DNA from: Archegozetes longisetosus | Lineage: Eukaryota > Arthropoda > Arachnida > Sarcoptiformes > Trhypochthoniidae | DNA: 64,000 nt | Reading direction: 5' to 3' | Assembly: GCA_018873245.2 (NCBI GenBank) | Contig: JAEMBT020000009.1 | Span: 5,449,180 to 5,513,179 of the forward strand | Part shown: positions 34,244-47,606 of the stretch, in pieces | Layout: the number at the start of each line of letters is the position of its first letter | Position numbering within the stretch: the first letter of the stretch is position 1 | Made by a program: the position numbers and the translations under genes | The notes under the pieces: model-generated | Databases searched by the model: none | What the model saw: the letters and a program-made list of their open reading frames with translations, nothing else | What the model was told of the DNA's origin: nothing

Positions 34244-37200
34244 CTAAAATGCAGTAGAGTTATCGTTAATGAAATGTGTTGAATTAATATTATCTATCAA
34301 TAGCTGGTTCGGGTGTAACCAATCCGGTGTCGGCTGAGATAAGTTAAATATTGGATATCCTAATAAGTATATGTTTAATAGCATTAAAGTTATTGAGATT
34401 ATTTTGGCTATCATTCCAGGTAATAGCTGTTAAAAATAGAAAAAATACAAATTAAATTAAAGACAAAACAAAAAATATTTGAAAACTTTTGGGGCAGGAT
34501 AATGCGAAAGCCATAATACTGTGGTGGAAGGCCACTAGTTTCACTTTTAACTGAAGTTGATAATTAATTTTCTATAAATACCTTATAATAATAGCAAACT
34601 AAAAGATTTTTGAATGAATGTCATAGGCATTTTACTGATACTAAGTAGTATTAAGTGGTGGATATCCGAAACTTTTCTCGATTTTACAAAAGCAATAGTT
34701 GTACGAAAGTCCACTAATTTTCTATTAAACTGAGACCCAAAATTGAATTTTTATAAATTGCTCGAAATAAGCTCAAAGAAAAGATATTTCCTAAGCAAAT
34801 AAGAGGTAAACTGTAACTGATAAGAGTTCAGGCTTTTCGCAATTCCTCAGACTAAGTATTGGAAAATGAGATAACACATTGATTACCATGTCTGATATTT
34901 TTAAGTCCGCGTGATAGTAGACAATAGCATTAGCTGTTGTTCCGACCGGTAATAGGAAGGCATAGGCGCATGAAATTGTAACTGTTATCACTAAAATAAG
35001 TGGATTTATGTTTAAGTCTTCCGCTAAGTTAGTGGCGACTGGTATGAATATTGTTGCAGTCGCTGATGTGCGCATCACTTCTATCAGCATTACGGTCACA
35101 ATTGATAGCAATACGACTAGTGATCCGGTTGGAAGAAAGCCTAAGAGTGCTAGTTGCTGCCCTATTAGTTTAGATAGACCTGAAGACTGAGAAGAGATTA
35201 AGATAAATTTTATTTATTTTATATTAGATATTTGTTATTTAAATATTATTTAGTATCAGAACATTCTGGGTTTATTCTGGATTTCTTAAGACATAGAATA
35301 TTATGAGTTTATTGTTTATGAATGAAAAGTTTTGATTTTAAACAGCAAAGAGTCATTCTCTGTACTTTTATATCAGATCATTATGATTCCCACTAATGAA
35401 AATCTTTTAGTGGAAACGAGAAGGCTCATATCTGACTGAAATTGATGAGAAAAGTTAGAAAATTTGCTCAAATTATGGTTGCTCTTTAGTGAATGAAATA
35501 ATAGTCAAATTCAATTTTTTATAAATGCATTTTTAGCCGACAAAGCACTTGAAATGTTAAAGAAAAAATTTCTGAAAATAACTGTTAACCTTAATGTCGA
35601 ATTCGTGAATCTTCAACATTTAAGCTACATTAAGATTAATATTAGGCTTGAAGCTACTAAAAACAGAAGTCTAACATTAAAAAAAATCATAATAATCTTC
35701 AACCAATTTTCAGAAAAAATAATTGAATAGGATAAGAGTTGAATAAAAAATTTAAAACGACATAGCTGACTGAGGATGTAAATCTAATAATACTAACAGT
35801 GACCGCATCGGCCATTGAGAAGCCACCACCGCGTAAGATAATAACGCCCCATTCGAGCTTAGTTTGAACTGTCTTCCAGTCGAGTAGTGCTCCAGAAGTA
35901 TAAGAGTTTAAAGGATTGGCCGGTATTATGAATAATAGGAGTACACAGAATATGGCTGCGCTCGCTGGTTTCGGTTTGATGCCATTGATCGAGAAAATCT
36001 TTGACCAGCCAGTCATGAATTGTGGGTCATGGAAGAAGTATAACAGTATCATCGTCAGAAATACTGCCAGAACTGCGTATTCGTGAAAACTAGTACGTAG
36101 GGAGAGTATGATAATTAGACTTTGAACATTTTTCTCTTGTATGATCCTTTGATCTTACGTTTAGGATCTTTTAACATAAAGAGTTAGATGATTAATGAAC
36201 TGAAATATTATCATTTATTGAACTTTTATGGAAAATTTTCGCATCAGTTCAAATCATCTCTTGTCTGAATGTTTACATAAACTTTTACTAATATTCACCC
36301 AATAAAGGATTAATTTGCAGCGTGTTTACAGTTTTAGAGGCTTTTTTGACTTCAAGATTATATAATATTCGTTTATTACATCATCTTTTAGATATGAAGC
36401 CATAATTGCTATGTGAAACAGCTATCGTGCCTTTAGTTTATAAATTAGTCAAACTTACGTGATTGGACCCAATTTTTCATGTTTTTTGCTAATTATATTC
36501 CTAAGAGCTTGTCGTTTCTCTTTAGGGACCGAAACATTTCTGTCAAACAAAATCATTTTGCCATTAAAATTACTTTTTATTAAGAAAATGTCTTCTAGAA
36601 TGCAAAAAGTTACTCTTATTTTTAACTGTCTGCATCCTAAATAAAAAACGTTTTTCATATTACGAAAAAGTAGAAAAACTGAATTACATATACAGGAAGT
36701 CACATAAAAGATGATAGAATTCGGCACTAATCTAATAATAGAGCTCTCTGAAAGTGATATTTAAGCTTACCTCAAATAGAGTATTTTATACATAAACCAA
36801 CAAATTAATGTAATGATTATAGTGATAGGAGCGGCAAATATGAACCAACTCGCATAGTCTACAGGATCACGATTCTCATAAATCCTTAAGAGAAAAAGTG
36901 ACTTTAATCAAGTATTTTACTTTAAGAGCTTCGTTAAGTTTTATACCTGTGAAAAGTTTGAACTCTCGCTTAACATTTTTATTGCTTTCATTTACATAAG
37001 TATCTATTATCTAAATATTTTCTTAATTCATTAACTCATAAATATAGACATGATTTATAATTTTGAGTTTTAAATTTTTCGTATTTTTCATTCTTACAAT
37101 TATTTAATTTTTTGTAAAATCTATAATTTTATGAAGTATTTGTATTTTAGAATGCAAAAAATTCATAGACAGACATCATCAATATAATTTTCCTATAACT

Positions 37201-40200
37201 TCATATTCATCAATGGAAAGATAAGTAAAAGTTCATTTGTAAGTCAGTCATAATCTTTTCATTTTTTGTAAGTGTTTCTTTAAATAAAAGTAATTACTGT
37301 TTCTGAGGAGATACTTAGAATTCAAGTGTCACTCAACTAATAGAGATATTAGAACTTGTTAAGTGTCATTCAAATAAATGACCCAAAATGAACTCATCTT
37401 TCAATCGGTTTCGTCTCGAATCGCAGAAAACCGATTAGACGAAAAGCTGAATCAATAAAAACGATCAAAATTTTTAAAAAGTCAAACTTGTTTAGTCGAT
37501 TCAAGTTGAGAACGTTCTATCGACGTTGAAATATAGAGTTAAAATTCAAATTAGTGATCTCTTTATTGAAAGACATTAAAATAGAAAATTTTTTTCAAAA
37601 TAGTAAAGCATTGTTTTCGTTATTGAAATATAAGTACGGACTGGTGGCGAATTGTCTGACCTAACTTCCACGAACCGGATTGAACCTAGGCTATATATCT
37701 TTGATTTTCTCGTTTAGCGATCTTACGCTATTGTCACAGATTAAATCACGTACATGGATACTTAATTATTTAATAGAAAAATTTACATTTTAAATGATAT
37801 TCCAATAGAGGCTTTAAAGTTGAATACTTCGAATATGTTTGGTTTAAAAAGAAGGCGGAGTCGTTATTATGGGTAGCTGGTAAGGCAAGGTAGGATCGAT
37901 TGTACTATTAACGTAATTTTAGCAGTGCTGGAAACATTAGGTGCGTGATCTATAATTTTTGAAAAGAAGGCGGAGTAAATTTCTGAAGGTGTGACTAAAT
38001 AGAATATATACATTAGATACTAAATATAGAGAATGATGGACGTAGCTCTTAAGATGTTAATAAACACACCCATTTCCTCATTCTCTCTATTGACTCAAAA
38101 ATGACATCTACATAAATAAATCAACAAAGGGTATTTTTTGTAGTTGCACTTGTATTTTCGTTGAATCGTTTTTGGCAAATCGGGAATGTACTTTTAATAA
38201 AATTCAATGATTAAGTTTTAATTGATTTCATATCAATAAAAGTAGAGTTGACCTTTAAGACTATAGTAAGGATAAAAATGACATTCTACTCGACATTTCA
38301 CAGATACATGACAAATTACGATTAAATCATAGCTCTATAATAATGACACTTGAAGGCCGCATCTTCACAGTGTTAATGCACTAACTTTAGAGTTAATGAA
38401 TTAGAAAAAGATAATTTTCTTAACTTCCTATCTTATTGATTAGGATATGTCTAATTTTTATGAATTGAGTGCTTAAATAATTATGGTGTGGTATTCATCC
38501 AACACACCATATACATTCTAATTATTTTCAGCTAAACATGTGAAATTTTTCTGATCGAAGATTACGATTATACGCAAGTAATAAGTATTTAAATTGCCAA
38601 ACTATAGCAAACACCTTAGCTCAAAGTAATAAGAACTTTGTTTTGTATTAAACAGATTCTAACTATTTCTATTGCAAGAAATTCTCCAAACCCTTTGTAA
38701 TTTTAAATTATTATCAGGACAAACTTTAAGCGAAATATTTTCTGAATAGAAAGAGCATGTTCCTTTGTGTTAAATGGATATTAAATTTAAAGGCACCGTT
38801 GAAAATACTTACTCTTCAAGAATAAACTTCATTATAAGATTGGGACCATTCGATGTCAAAGTGGTAGCGCTTCCAATAGTTGCGGAATAAGCGATACTCA
38901 AGTACAGCAATTTACTTAACTTATTCTTCTTAACACAATCAAAATCATCATTAATGTCAATAGCTGTCGACAACTTTGATTTGCTTTCGTCTATTAGTGA
39001 TCTTTTATTGTCATCGCTGTTATTATTAGCTTTAGGGAACAAATGAGCGAGGATCTCATCAGCAATGGGTAACATCATAGCGACAGTAGCAGTGGACACG
39101 ATCCACATCGACAGAAACATTGTGGTGAGCATGAATCCTAATAATATCCATTGAAATTGCGTGCCTATACTTAATAAGACTTTCAGGGCTATTCTTTGGT
39201 GGAGGTTACTCTTCTCTACCGCTAATGCCAGTGCAAGACATCCCAAAAATAGCATATTATTACCTGAAGATAAATTCTTTATTATTTTTTTGTTAGTGTT
39301 CAAGTTCAAATAATATTTAGTAATTTAACTGTGTAAATTTCAGTCGATTTTTTTGCATTTGAAGTAAATATTTTAGATTTTTGTGAGAGTTCTGTGAAAC
39401 TTTTCTGATGTTCTAATAGAATATTTTATGTATTCTTTGAATATCTTTGTTTAAAATTTGAAATTTTCATATGAATTATTCTGATTAAAAGCAACATTCT
39501 ATTGATTTTCTCCTTTCATGAGAAGTATTTTTAGGATCTGAATAAGTCTTTTTAGATCTCAAGAGCTTATTCGGCTTATACTTTTGATTGCTTTGTTCAA
39601 AGTATTAATCTTATAAATGAATATCAAAAGAAGTGAACTTTTGATAAACTTCAGACTAATTAAGCAATTAAACTTAACAACTATTTAGATGTCATTATGA
39701 TAGTAAAGTAGTTATCAATTAAGCAAATAGTCAAATTATTAAGATATTGAATGACCGATATACTGATTTGCTTATTCTGAAAATGTTAAGCGCAGGTGAG
39801 CAGAAAATGATTTTCTTATCAATTAATTTGTTTGTATGGAAAGCAAGTCATCGACATTTAAATACATAATTCTTTTGAGTTCATTGTATTTTTATCTGAA
39901 CCAAACTCTACTTGTTCGGATCCAAACTTAACTGGAGAAATCTATTGATCAAAAATCCAATACACATAAATAAGTCCAATAAATAAAAATTTCAAACCTA
40001 AAAGATTTGATTCCAAACAATTTTTGACAGAACAGAAATGAAAAATTTAAGGTTAAAAATCAAATTTAAATTTTTTAATATTTCATTTCATATTTTAATC
40101 TTAAAAATTGATCGTAAAAGGCTAAAACTAGTACTTAACTAACATAACTAAAAATTTAAACTCAGATAAATTTGTTCAAAAATGAAAGTGAATAATTATA

Positions 40201-40584
40201 TCTCAAAGTAGTTTTCATCAAGCACCTCATTCAGAACTTTATTCAAAATCTTGACATATTAGGATAAAAATTGAAAAATTGTCATAAAATGTTGAACTTG
40301 TTATCAGATCTCATACCTTTAAGATATGGAGCACAAGCGCTTTCAGTGGATGATAGGCCTAAAAGTGGTAATAAAACGACTGGAAAGAATGCGGTCACCG
40401 GCAATGGTATGGGTTCTGTTGCCCAGAAAATAGCCATTAATAATACAACGTAAGCACATCTCGATTCGGGAGTTGATATATAAGTTAGTAATGGGAGTAA
40501 TGCTATCGGAGTTATGACAAGAATCAATGTTCGCCATCGCTTAAGAAAGTATGATAATATTTCCAATAAATAATTCATTTTCAT
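34244..40584 (-). CDS. SLC13-family sodium/di- or tricarboxylate cotransporter (7 exons, 562 aa)
   Basis: Plasma-membrane carrier that moves succinate, citrate or related acids with Na+ (INDY/NaDC/NaCT family). Exons, 5' to 3': 40584-40317, 39263-38813, 36884-36771, 36539-36459, 36089-35798, 35186-34887, 34426-34244. The seven pieces total 1,689 nt and all phases match. Exon 1 has WRTLILVITPIALLPLL and the FWATEPIPLPVTA stretch. Exon 2 has NNMLFLGCLALALAVEKSN and the first substrate/Na+ motif, TSNGPN (residues 226-231). Exon 5 has WGVIILRGGGFSMADA. Exon 6 has the second motif, LPVGTTANAIVYY (about 481-493). Exon 7 ends with PIFNLSQPTPDWLHP. Length is usual for the family. Exon 4 could start further upstream only with an extra 34-bp intron, so I chose the simple form. 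Substrate preference cannot be read from the sequence. Confidence 0.92.
37640..37800. repeat. dispersed repeat in SLC13 intron 2, second copy at 43640
   Basis: About 150 bp resembles 43640-43810, sharing GGCGA, CCTAAC..CCAC.AACC.GATT and, best kept, TTAAATCACGTACATGGATACTT. It lies in an intron of the transporter. The copy at 43640 is the centre of a foldback element. The class is unknown. Confidence 0.55.
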
Positions 40585-42658
40585 AGAAAATAATTCTATT
40601 AATTAAAAAACTTCGCAAAAACAGTTAAGATAAAACTGAATAATAATTTTTTAGATACTGTTGACAATTCTAAACCATTCATATACTAGCCATAAAGCCT
40701 ATTATTCTCATTTAAACATTTTTTCATTTCTACTTCTTTTCTCTCTACGTAATGGAATCTTTTTTTAAATACGATTACGAATAATAAGTACTAAACAACA
40801 GTCTAATAAACTGGAAATCATTCGATTAATAAGAGAAAACATCTATATATAAGGTTTTCTTACATGTTGATCGTCAGAGATTACCTACCATTTTGCAGAA
40901 TTTATCTCCACCAAATGACACTTGCCTGAGTCCCATTTGATAAAATTACATTTCGTTGGATATCGTTTCTCCGAATTAATATACAGTGTACCTATTTATC
41001 AAAAACTTTCTAGTAAGCCTAATTTCAATAACTATCTTACGCCAATAATCTAGCTAAAAAGTATAAAAGTGAGATAAACGAAGACCTATCGCTGTATAAT
41101 GCTAAAGTATTAGCAATACCTATAGTGTTTGATAGAATTTACAATATGATTTGGAGGGAATGTTGGCGGCATCCTTAGCTTAGGGTGAGTAAGGAAACTT
41201 GTATTCGAGCAAATTAAATTCAGCGAAACGGTACATAATCGTTGTTAGGTACTTCAGTAACTATTAAGATTAGAGGAAACCTTTGCTCAATTAATAAGAT
41301 ATTGATTCCAGTGCGAAGCATTATCAATAGATTATTGAGTCCCTCTTCGAGCCAATGTCAAGTACTTCAAGAGGTAGTCGAACATCATTTTGCAATCAAT
41401 TATGAAACATTCCTCAAATTATGTAATGCTTTAGCAGAATTTTATTTTGAAAAATTTTTAGGTTTCGTTTAATAATGTTGAAATCAGTGAAGTTTTTCTA
41501 ATAAACCACAGATTGTTATTAAAAAGAGCATGTCATTTTCTATTTCTTTATAATTGAATTTGTTATACCTTTAAAGGAAAATAGCTGAAAAGTTTTGAAT
41601 TGAAAGATTAAGATCAGTGTTTTGAGTGATTTCTCTTAATTTTACGATAAAAATAAATTTAAAGTGTAAAATTTTACAATTATTTACCTCGAGCGACATG
41701 AGAAAAGTTAACAGTGATTGAATTAAAAGACACAAATTATCAACTTAGATGATCACTCTTTAGTGCTTATGAGTCAACTCGACTCGACTCATAAATTCAA
41801 GGTGAATAACCACAGAACTTTACAATTCGATATCAAATAGACAGTCAAGTTTTTTACACTTTATAAGATATTATCGGTAAGGCTTTAGCATATACTATAA
41901 GAATTTTAGCAAATTTTACTTTTTGGATCAAAACATGCCATATTTTACTATGAAAATAATGTTTCTAGTAGCATCGCCTTACTACCGCACAACGAGTTGC
42001 CTAATTAAACTTTATACCTAACAAATGAAATAGTTAATGTTTGAATTTAATAAAATCGAATATAAATACAATTAGATAAAATCTTGATCCTAAATGAAAT
42101 AAAAACTTAACCTTAACCAGATATAACATAACTTAATAATCCTTGGAAGTAAGTTTAATTGATCAGTGGAAATTTATTTGAGTGGTAATATCACTACGCT
42201 ATATTGACTAATCAGTAGTGTCGCGAGTAGTAAGGTCATACGGTAATGACCTGTTACGGTTTTTAGTCATATTCGATTAATCATAGTAGCGTTTTCCAGG
42301 AAAGTTCATTTATTGCGAATAAGATTAGAATTATCAAAAGCTATGCCATCAAAAGAAGAGATGACTCGAAATTGAGTCGTCACATTCTATAGCAATGATT
42401 CAGAGGAACCGAAATCTTATAGAGTAAAACATTTCATTACTCAAGGTATGCCTCAAAGAGGCCTATTCTCAGATATAAGAAATAGGGATCTGCAACGGGT
42501 TAGGCTAGGTTTTTGGTAAAAAAAGACGGTTTGAATGGGTTTGGACGGGTTGAAATAAAGCAAAATAGTTTCAAACAAACCATGTGCTTTAGTAAAGTAA
42601 TCAATAACCATATCGATTAATAGCCTATTGAGTACTTCAATTATAATATATCAATAAC
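40585..42658. other. gene-free stretch upstream of SLC13
   Basis: It includes the presumed promoter side of the transporter, but no TATA box stands out. A 76-codon plus-strand frame at 41242-41472 (LLSPSSSQCQVLQEVVEHHF, NALAEFYFEKFLGFV) has protein-like composition, yet I see no family motif, clear splice site or start. It remains an unsupported ORF. Confidence 0.45.
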
Positions 42659-43156
42659 GGTCATTTTACAGTATACGCCACCCCTAGACCTACTATAGTA
42701 TATATTACCCATCAGGTTAGATTGATTAGGTGTGTTGAGTGGGTTATGTGGATTATGCGGATTATGTGGATTAGGTGAGTTACGCATGGTACGTAGGTTA
42801 GGTTAGGTTTGGATATGTTAGATCTGATCTGGACAGATTAGGTTAGGTCTAAAACGTAGAAATTTACAATAATGCGCCGATATTTTCTGCAATTTTTGAA
42901 GAAATTAAAATGCAGCGTACTCTAACTTTTTTCAGTGTACTGTAATAGGAATCTTTAGTTGCATTACATTATATTTATGTTTTTAAAGCATTGATCTGGT
43001 TATATATTTGCATACATAATATTCAATAAAAATGCACGTATTGGGGCTCTGAAATGGAGAATTTAATTAACGCTTGAAGCGATGGCATATACAGTAGTAG
43101 GTGCAGGGGTGGCGAATACTGTAGTAGGATGAGGTGGCGTATACTGTAGAATGACC
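42659..43156. mobile_element. TIR element with TACAGTATACGCCACC ends
   Basis: The left end reads GGTCATTTTACAGTATACGC and the right end (complement) GGTCATTCTACAGTATACGC. If CAGTATACGCC is the true terminus, TA flanks both ends (42667-42668, 43147-43148), as in Tc1/mariner. The right side carries an extra diverged copy of the CAGTATNCGCCACC unit. The interior holds GTTAGG and GGATTATG simple repeats and no gene. Confidence 0.65.
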
Positions 43157-43329
43157 TCATCAAGTGATATGTTTATAATCGACACCTAAATAACTGATAC
43201 TTAAGGATTGTTAATATAACTTCACATTAAGAATATAGTGTTTGTGTGCCATAGTTTCGAGTGAAAATATTGTATCATATATCATAATTAGATGCATGGA
43301 GGAGTTATAGTCGCGCAAATTTTCCGTAC

Positions 43330-44088
43330 TTGGTCAGACTTGAGTGTGATTAAAACTTGCAATAAAAACTGAACCAATTAACCAAGAATCTAAATTAAGG
43401 TGTCTTTGGAAACCTCTCGCAAACCTAAATAGAATGATATCACATTTGGGGCCCTAGGACCAAAGGGGACAAAGCTGGGTCTAGGTCCCTAGTGGCTAGA
43501 CCTAAGACCGTGTGTTAGGTGTCAATATGACTAGAGGCTCGAATGGAGTTCACATATCAAATATGGTGGTCCTAGGGCTAGGTCTTGGAACCTAACTCAA
43601 CTTTATTACTTAAACAGTGTAGTCCATGATATTTAATTGTACCTATTGGCGACTCATTTAACCTAACCACCACAAACCCGATTTAAACTAAGCTGACTAT
43701 AGCGTCATATCACTTCACTCGGCACTCGGAACGCTTCGCGATCTGACGCAATTTTCACTTAGGTTAAATCACGCACGTGGATACTTTATTATTTTATCGA
43801 GAATTTTGAATATGCAAGTTGGACTAAAATCCCAAGACCTAGCCCTAGGACTACCATATTTGATATGTGAACTCCACTCGAGTCTCTGGTCATATTGACA
43901 CCCAATACATGTTCCTAGGTCCAGCCACTAGGGACCTAGGCCTAACTTTGTCTCCTTTGGTCCCAGGGTCCCAAATGTGATTTCATTCTATTTAGGTTTG
44001 CGAGGTTTCCAATGAAACCTTACTTTAGATTCTTGGTTAATTGGTTCAGCTTTTATTGCAAGGTTTAATTATACTCGAGTCTGACCAA
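43330..44088. mobile_element. foldback element with 270-bp arms
   Basis: Arms at 43330-43602 and 43818-44088 are reverse complements with minor changes, from TTGGTCAGACT inward to CTAGGTCTTGG. They carry a GC-richer CCTAGG-containing stretch. The 215-bp centre matches the solo repeat at 37640-37800. No coding content was seen and no target duplication identified. Confidence 0.8.
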
Positions 44089-44575
44089 TAAAATTTCAAA
44101 TAAATAGTTTGTAAAGTTTAATAAGGATATCTATTTATATTATCTATTTAAATATCAATTTATATTATACTTAGCTGTTGAATACAATGGAGAGAGTGAG
44201 CTGTAATAAATTTTTAATTAGGTTTTCATGTGGTAATCAATTCGTTATGACACCATTTATTGCATTCAAAATAAGATTCATTTTTTAAAAATAAATTATA
44301 GACTTTTCCTGTGAAAAGACTTCAAGAATATTTTTTATCATATAGATGTTTATACTATTCTGTCGATTCTATTTACTAATGAACACAGCCGCGAATACTA
44401 TGAAATGATACAAAAACTAAAATTCTATATTTGGCTGCTACAAGAATCAATAGTTATATCAACTTATTGTATTACATTATTAGGTGCGATTAAATTATAA
44501 AATTTTGTACATAAAAATCCAATGATACGTACTAATCAAGTACTCTGGAGGTTGACGAACACTCAAACTTATTTA

Positions 44576-44578
<3 letters not shown>
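44089..44578. other. gene-free stretch
   Basis: AT-rich DNA without recognisable features. Confidence 0.5.

Positions 44579-44645
<67 letters not shown>
44579..44645. repeat. (TC)n microsatellite
   Basis: A pure run of about 33 TC units. Confidence 0.97.
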
Positions 44646-44647
<2 letters not shown>

Positions 44648-44693
44648 ACCTCTAACCGAAAATCACATCCAGATCTATCTTAAACTGAAAAAT

Positions 44694-46133
44694 GTTCCAA
44701 TATAATACTTGGTCGAGTATCGTGATTTTGATCTTTAATTCTTTATACATGTTCCCGTCCAACCCATTTCCACATATAGTATATCTTTTGAAAGGTCTTG
44801 AGGAGTAGATCAACTTTGTCTCTGAGTACAACTCGCTGTCTCGTACTGGAAAACCTGCATAGGGCAAAAGCTATATCCACTCCCATTAACAGATAACAGT
44901 GATATGAATTTTACATATATTAAATTGACGTGCTGAATTTAAATATATATAATAGTTGTGATAATTGAAAGAATGTGGCATAGTTCTGGTGTGAGGTTTG
45001 AATACGTCACTATTAACCCTTCGTAACAACTTAACTTCCGAAAACGTAAAATTAACTGTGGGATAAAATGTTACCCCACGTTTTCCACACCTTATATCTG
45101 TTCCAGGTTAGATCGAATGCTATCAGAATCAAAGTTAGCCTTTGCTTTTGAAGTTTTAATTGACTAATTAATCTCTAGTTATTATCTGCTACAGCGTCAT
45201 CAGCGGTACAAATTGCTAGTAGCGACATTACAGCGCTGCGATACGTATGACAAACACGAAGCGTTGTGATGTTAGGGAAAATTTCTGTCTTTAGAGAGAC
45301 ATGTTGCCAGAAAAATATTTTTGAAATAAAGTTATGTCTAAATCAATCAAGATTTTTGTCATTCAAAATCAGATATATGACTGAGGAATAGCTATATTAT
45401 CAAGAAATGACGACATTCTGTTGATTTTAGAAGGATTTTTAAAGTCAAACTTGGGAACATTATACCCCATAGTTGTGACGAAGAGTTAAAGGAAAAACAG
45501 AGGTCAGACCTTTGACTGAGAAGGGACTAGGTGAGTTAATCAGTAGATTCCTAAAAGTTAACCATACCTAATGGCTTTATACATTTTAACATGTTTAGGA
45601 TAGTGGCTTTTCATCCTACGCGAGCTGGAAAGAATTGTTGGCATAGCAAACTATGTGGCATCCAGTGCGCTTTTCCTTCAGCCATTAGGGAGTCTGCCAA
45701 CCACCTTACCTACCCCTTCTCAATCCAGGATAGGTATCAGCAGTCAATTTACGATAAACGGACTCACCCTCCAGAGGTTAAGCCGCCCAGGATCTCCTAG
45801 CAAGCTCCTGGTTAACCGCCATTCACCAAAAGCCATTTCAACCTTTGTCCAATCCAAGATCTGGTCTCCGTTTTGTTAGATATTTAAATTCAACATGTTG
45901 ATTTACTATAGATTATAGTTATACCACTGTTATCTGTTAATGGGAGTAGATATAATTTTTGCTATATAGAGGCTTTATAGTACGAGACAGCGAGTTGTAC
46001 CCAGAAACAAAGTTGATGTATTCCTCAAGACCTTTCTAAGGATATACTATATGTGGAGATGGAGCGGACGGGAACAGGTATAAAGAATCAAAGATCAAAA
46101 TCACGATACTTGACCAAGTATTGTATCGAAGAA
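44694..46133. repeat. 1.4-kb inverted-repeat structure with GC-richer core
   Basis: Arms at 44694-44901 and 45925-46133 are inverted copies (CACTGTTATCTGTTAATGGG at the inner ends, CTTGACCAAGTATTGTATC at the outer). The 1-kb centre has a GC-rich part at 45575-45880 with overlapping open frames on both strands. One minus-strand frame reads DWTKVEMAFGEWRLTRSLLG. None is recognised. Related pieces occur at 46133-46200 and 50725-50940. It is either a foldback transposon or a recombined pair of old coding fragments. Confidence 0.6.
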
Positions 46134-46244
46134 CTCATTTGATTGAGCTGAGTCCAACGATATACTATAAATGGGTAGAGCCACTGGAACACCCTCATTC
46201 TGGAACTTAGGAATCGACCGAAATCTATTATGGTATGGAGTCTT

Positions 46245-47606
46245 CTATTTTGACGAATATTTTCTAGACACTTCTATTAATTTTAAAAGGAAAATGATTG
46301 TAAGCGCCACCATCTATTATATTAAAATTTTTTGTAAAACACGTTAATTAATTTGTTTTAGATCCAATAGAAATGAATACTGACTTCATATCCACGGAAA
46401 TAGTTAATAATGAATATTTTCCAACAATAAAATCCAACTCTTTTTTGACCACATCTCTCAATAAATGACATTATCTATAATTAAAATAAATTTCAATAAA
46501 GATTTAATTTCAATTATATAAAATTTGATTCAGACCTCCAGTCGCTTAGTTATATTGAAACGTCTTCCATTGAATGATTGAATACAAGAATTGAATAACT
46601 TATACGATCGATTAGCTTCACAATAAACTGAAGCTACAATCTTTATGATCAATAACAGAATCAAAATAAATATAAGACTGACGTGGAAAAAAAGAAATCT
46701 TGGCAGAAAATCCATTTTTCCAAATAAAGACTGATAAAGAAGTGTATTGATTATGAATGCGAGTGATATCCAAAGCAAGAACAGAAATTTCGACCAATAG
46801 TTTTTATTATAGTCATTGATTTCTTTATGAATTGAGATCAGGAATTGAATTGAATTAATCAAATCTAGTTGTGACATTCTTGGAGTTTTGAGTGAGTTCC
46901 TTATTCTTTTATTGATTCTGAATATTTTGCATTTGAGATAATAGCAAATAATATAGAAATAAACTATTTGCAAGATAATAATACTGTGGACATAATAACT
47001 AGTGATGCCCCATAGAATACTGTGAAGAATACTAACTATTAGAAATTGCTTAATCGATTCGCTTTGAATAAATCCTGTAAATACAATAATAATGGTGACC
47101 CAGAATATCAGATGAGTTATAAATTTCCAAATGAAGAATAATGTTTTTGCTATTTTAACCAATTTAAAGACATCTTCTTCATTTAAGAGACCAACACTTT
47201 TCGGTGAAACTAACCCCGACAGCATTTTGAACAGTTTGAGATAAGAAGGTTTTATATCGTTCTTATAGTTGTAATAATGAAGAATCTGAGACATAATTGA
47301 TATCAATAACCCAACAGTGGACGCAATGTTAATATGTAGTTTAGCGTTGAGAAAATATGTCCAGTCTCCAATATACATATAAAAGTCTGGATCATCTTCA
47401 GAATGAAATAATGAAATAATACCGCGTATTAATAGCTGTAATTGAATAATGAATATAAACTCTGGATTATGAAATCTTTTTCTTTTGGCGAATTCATTTG
47501 GAAATAGAGACAAACCGATTCTATATAAGTAAGAATCAGCTGAACTGAGTACTACTTCTGTTGGTAAGACTTTATTTGGATCGAAAACTCTACCTTTAGA
47601 CTGCAT
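46245..47606 (-). CDS. gustatory-receptor-like chemoreceptor GR-B (3 exons, 409 aa)
   Basis: Seven-helix receptor of the same family as GR-A, presumed to act in the membrane of chemosensory neurons. Exons: 47606-46536, 46474-46385, 46313-46245, joined in phase 0 by introns of 61 and 71 bp. Exon 1 carries the conserved N-terminus (SSADSYLYRIGLSLFPNEF), YMYIGDW and MLSGLVSPKSVGLLNEED. Exon 2 holds MSFIERCGQKRVGFYCW, the family signature. Exon 3 encodes a last short hydrophobic segment (VALTIIFLLKLIEVS) where the usual TY motif is replaced. The open frame runs two codons into the first intron (GAG|GTCTGA), which hides the last 52 residues from a simple ORF scan. GR-C, 3.5 kb away in the same direction, is a close paralogue including its introns and 3' flank. 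Confidence 0.88.

Noticed and set aside
36459..36650. A longer SLC13 exon 4 starting at about 36638
   Set aside because: It would need a 34-bp intron to avoid a stop. Starting at 36539 keeps phase 2 with exon 3, has a good acceptor and fits the family's spacing.
34791..40584. Plus-strand frames at 35008, 36459 and 40271, and a minus frame at 40343
   Set aside because: They are antisense or out-of-frame shadows of SLC13 exons with no independent support.
45591..45879. Two overlapping plus-strand open frames
   Set aside because: They overlap in different frames, show no motif and lie in the loop of an inverted-repeat structure; higher GC alone keeps them open.
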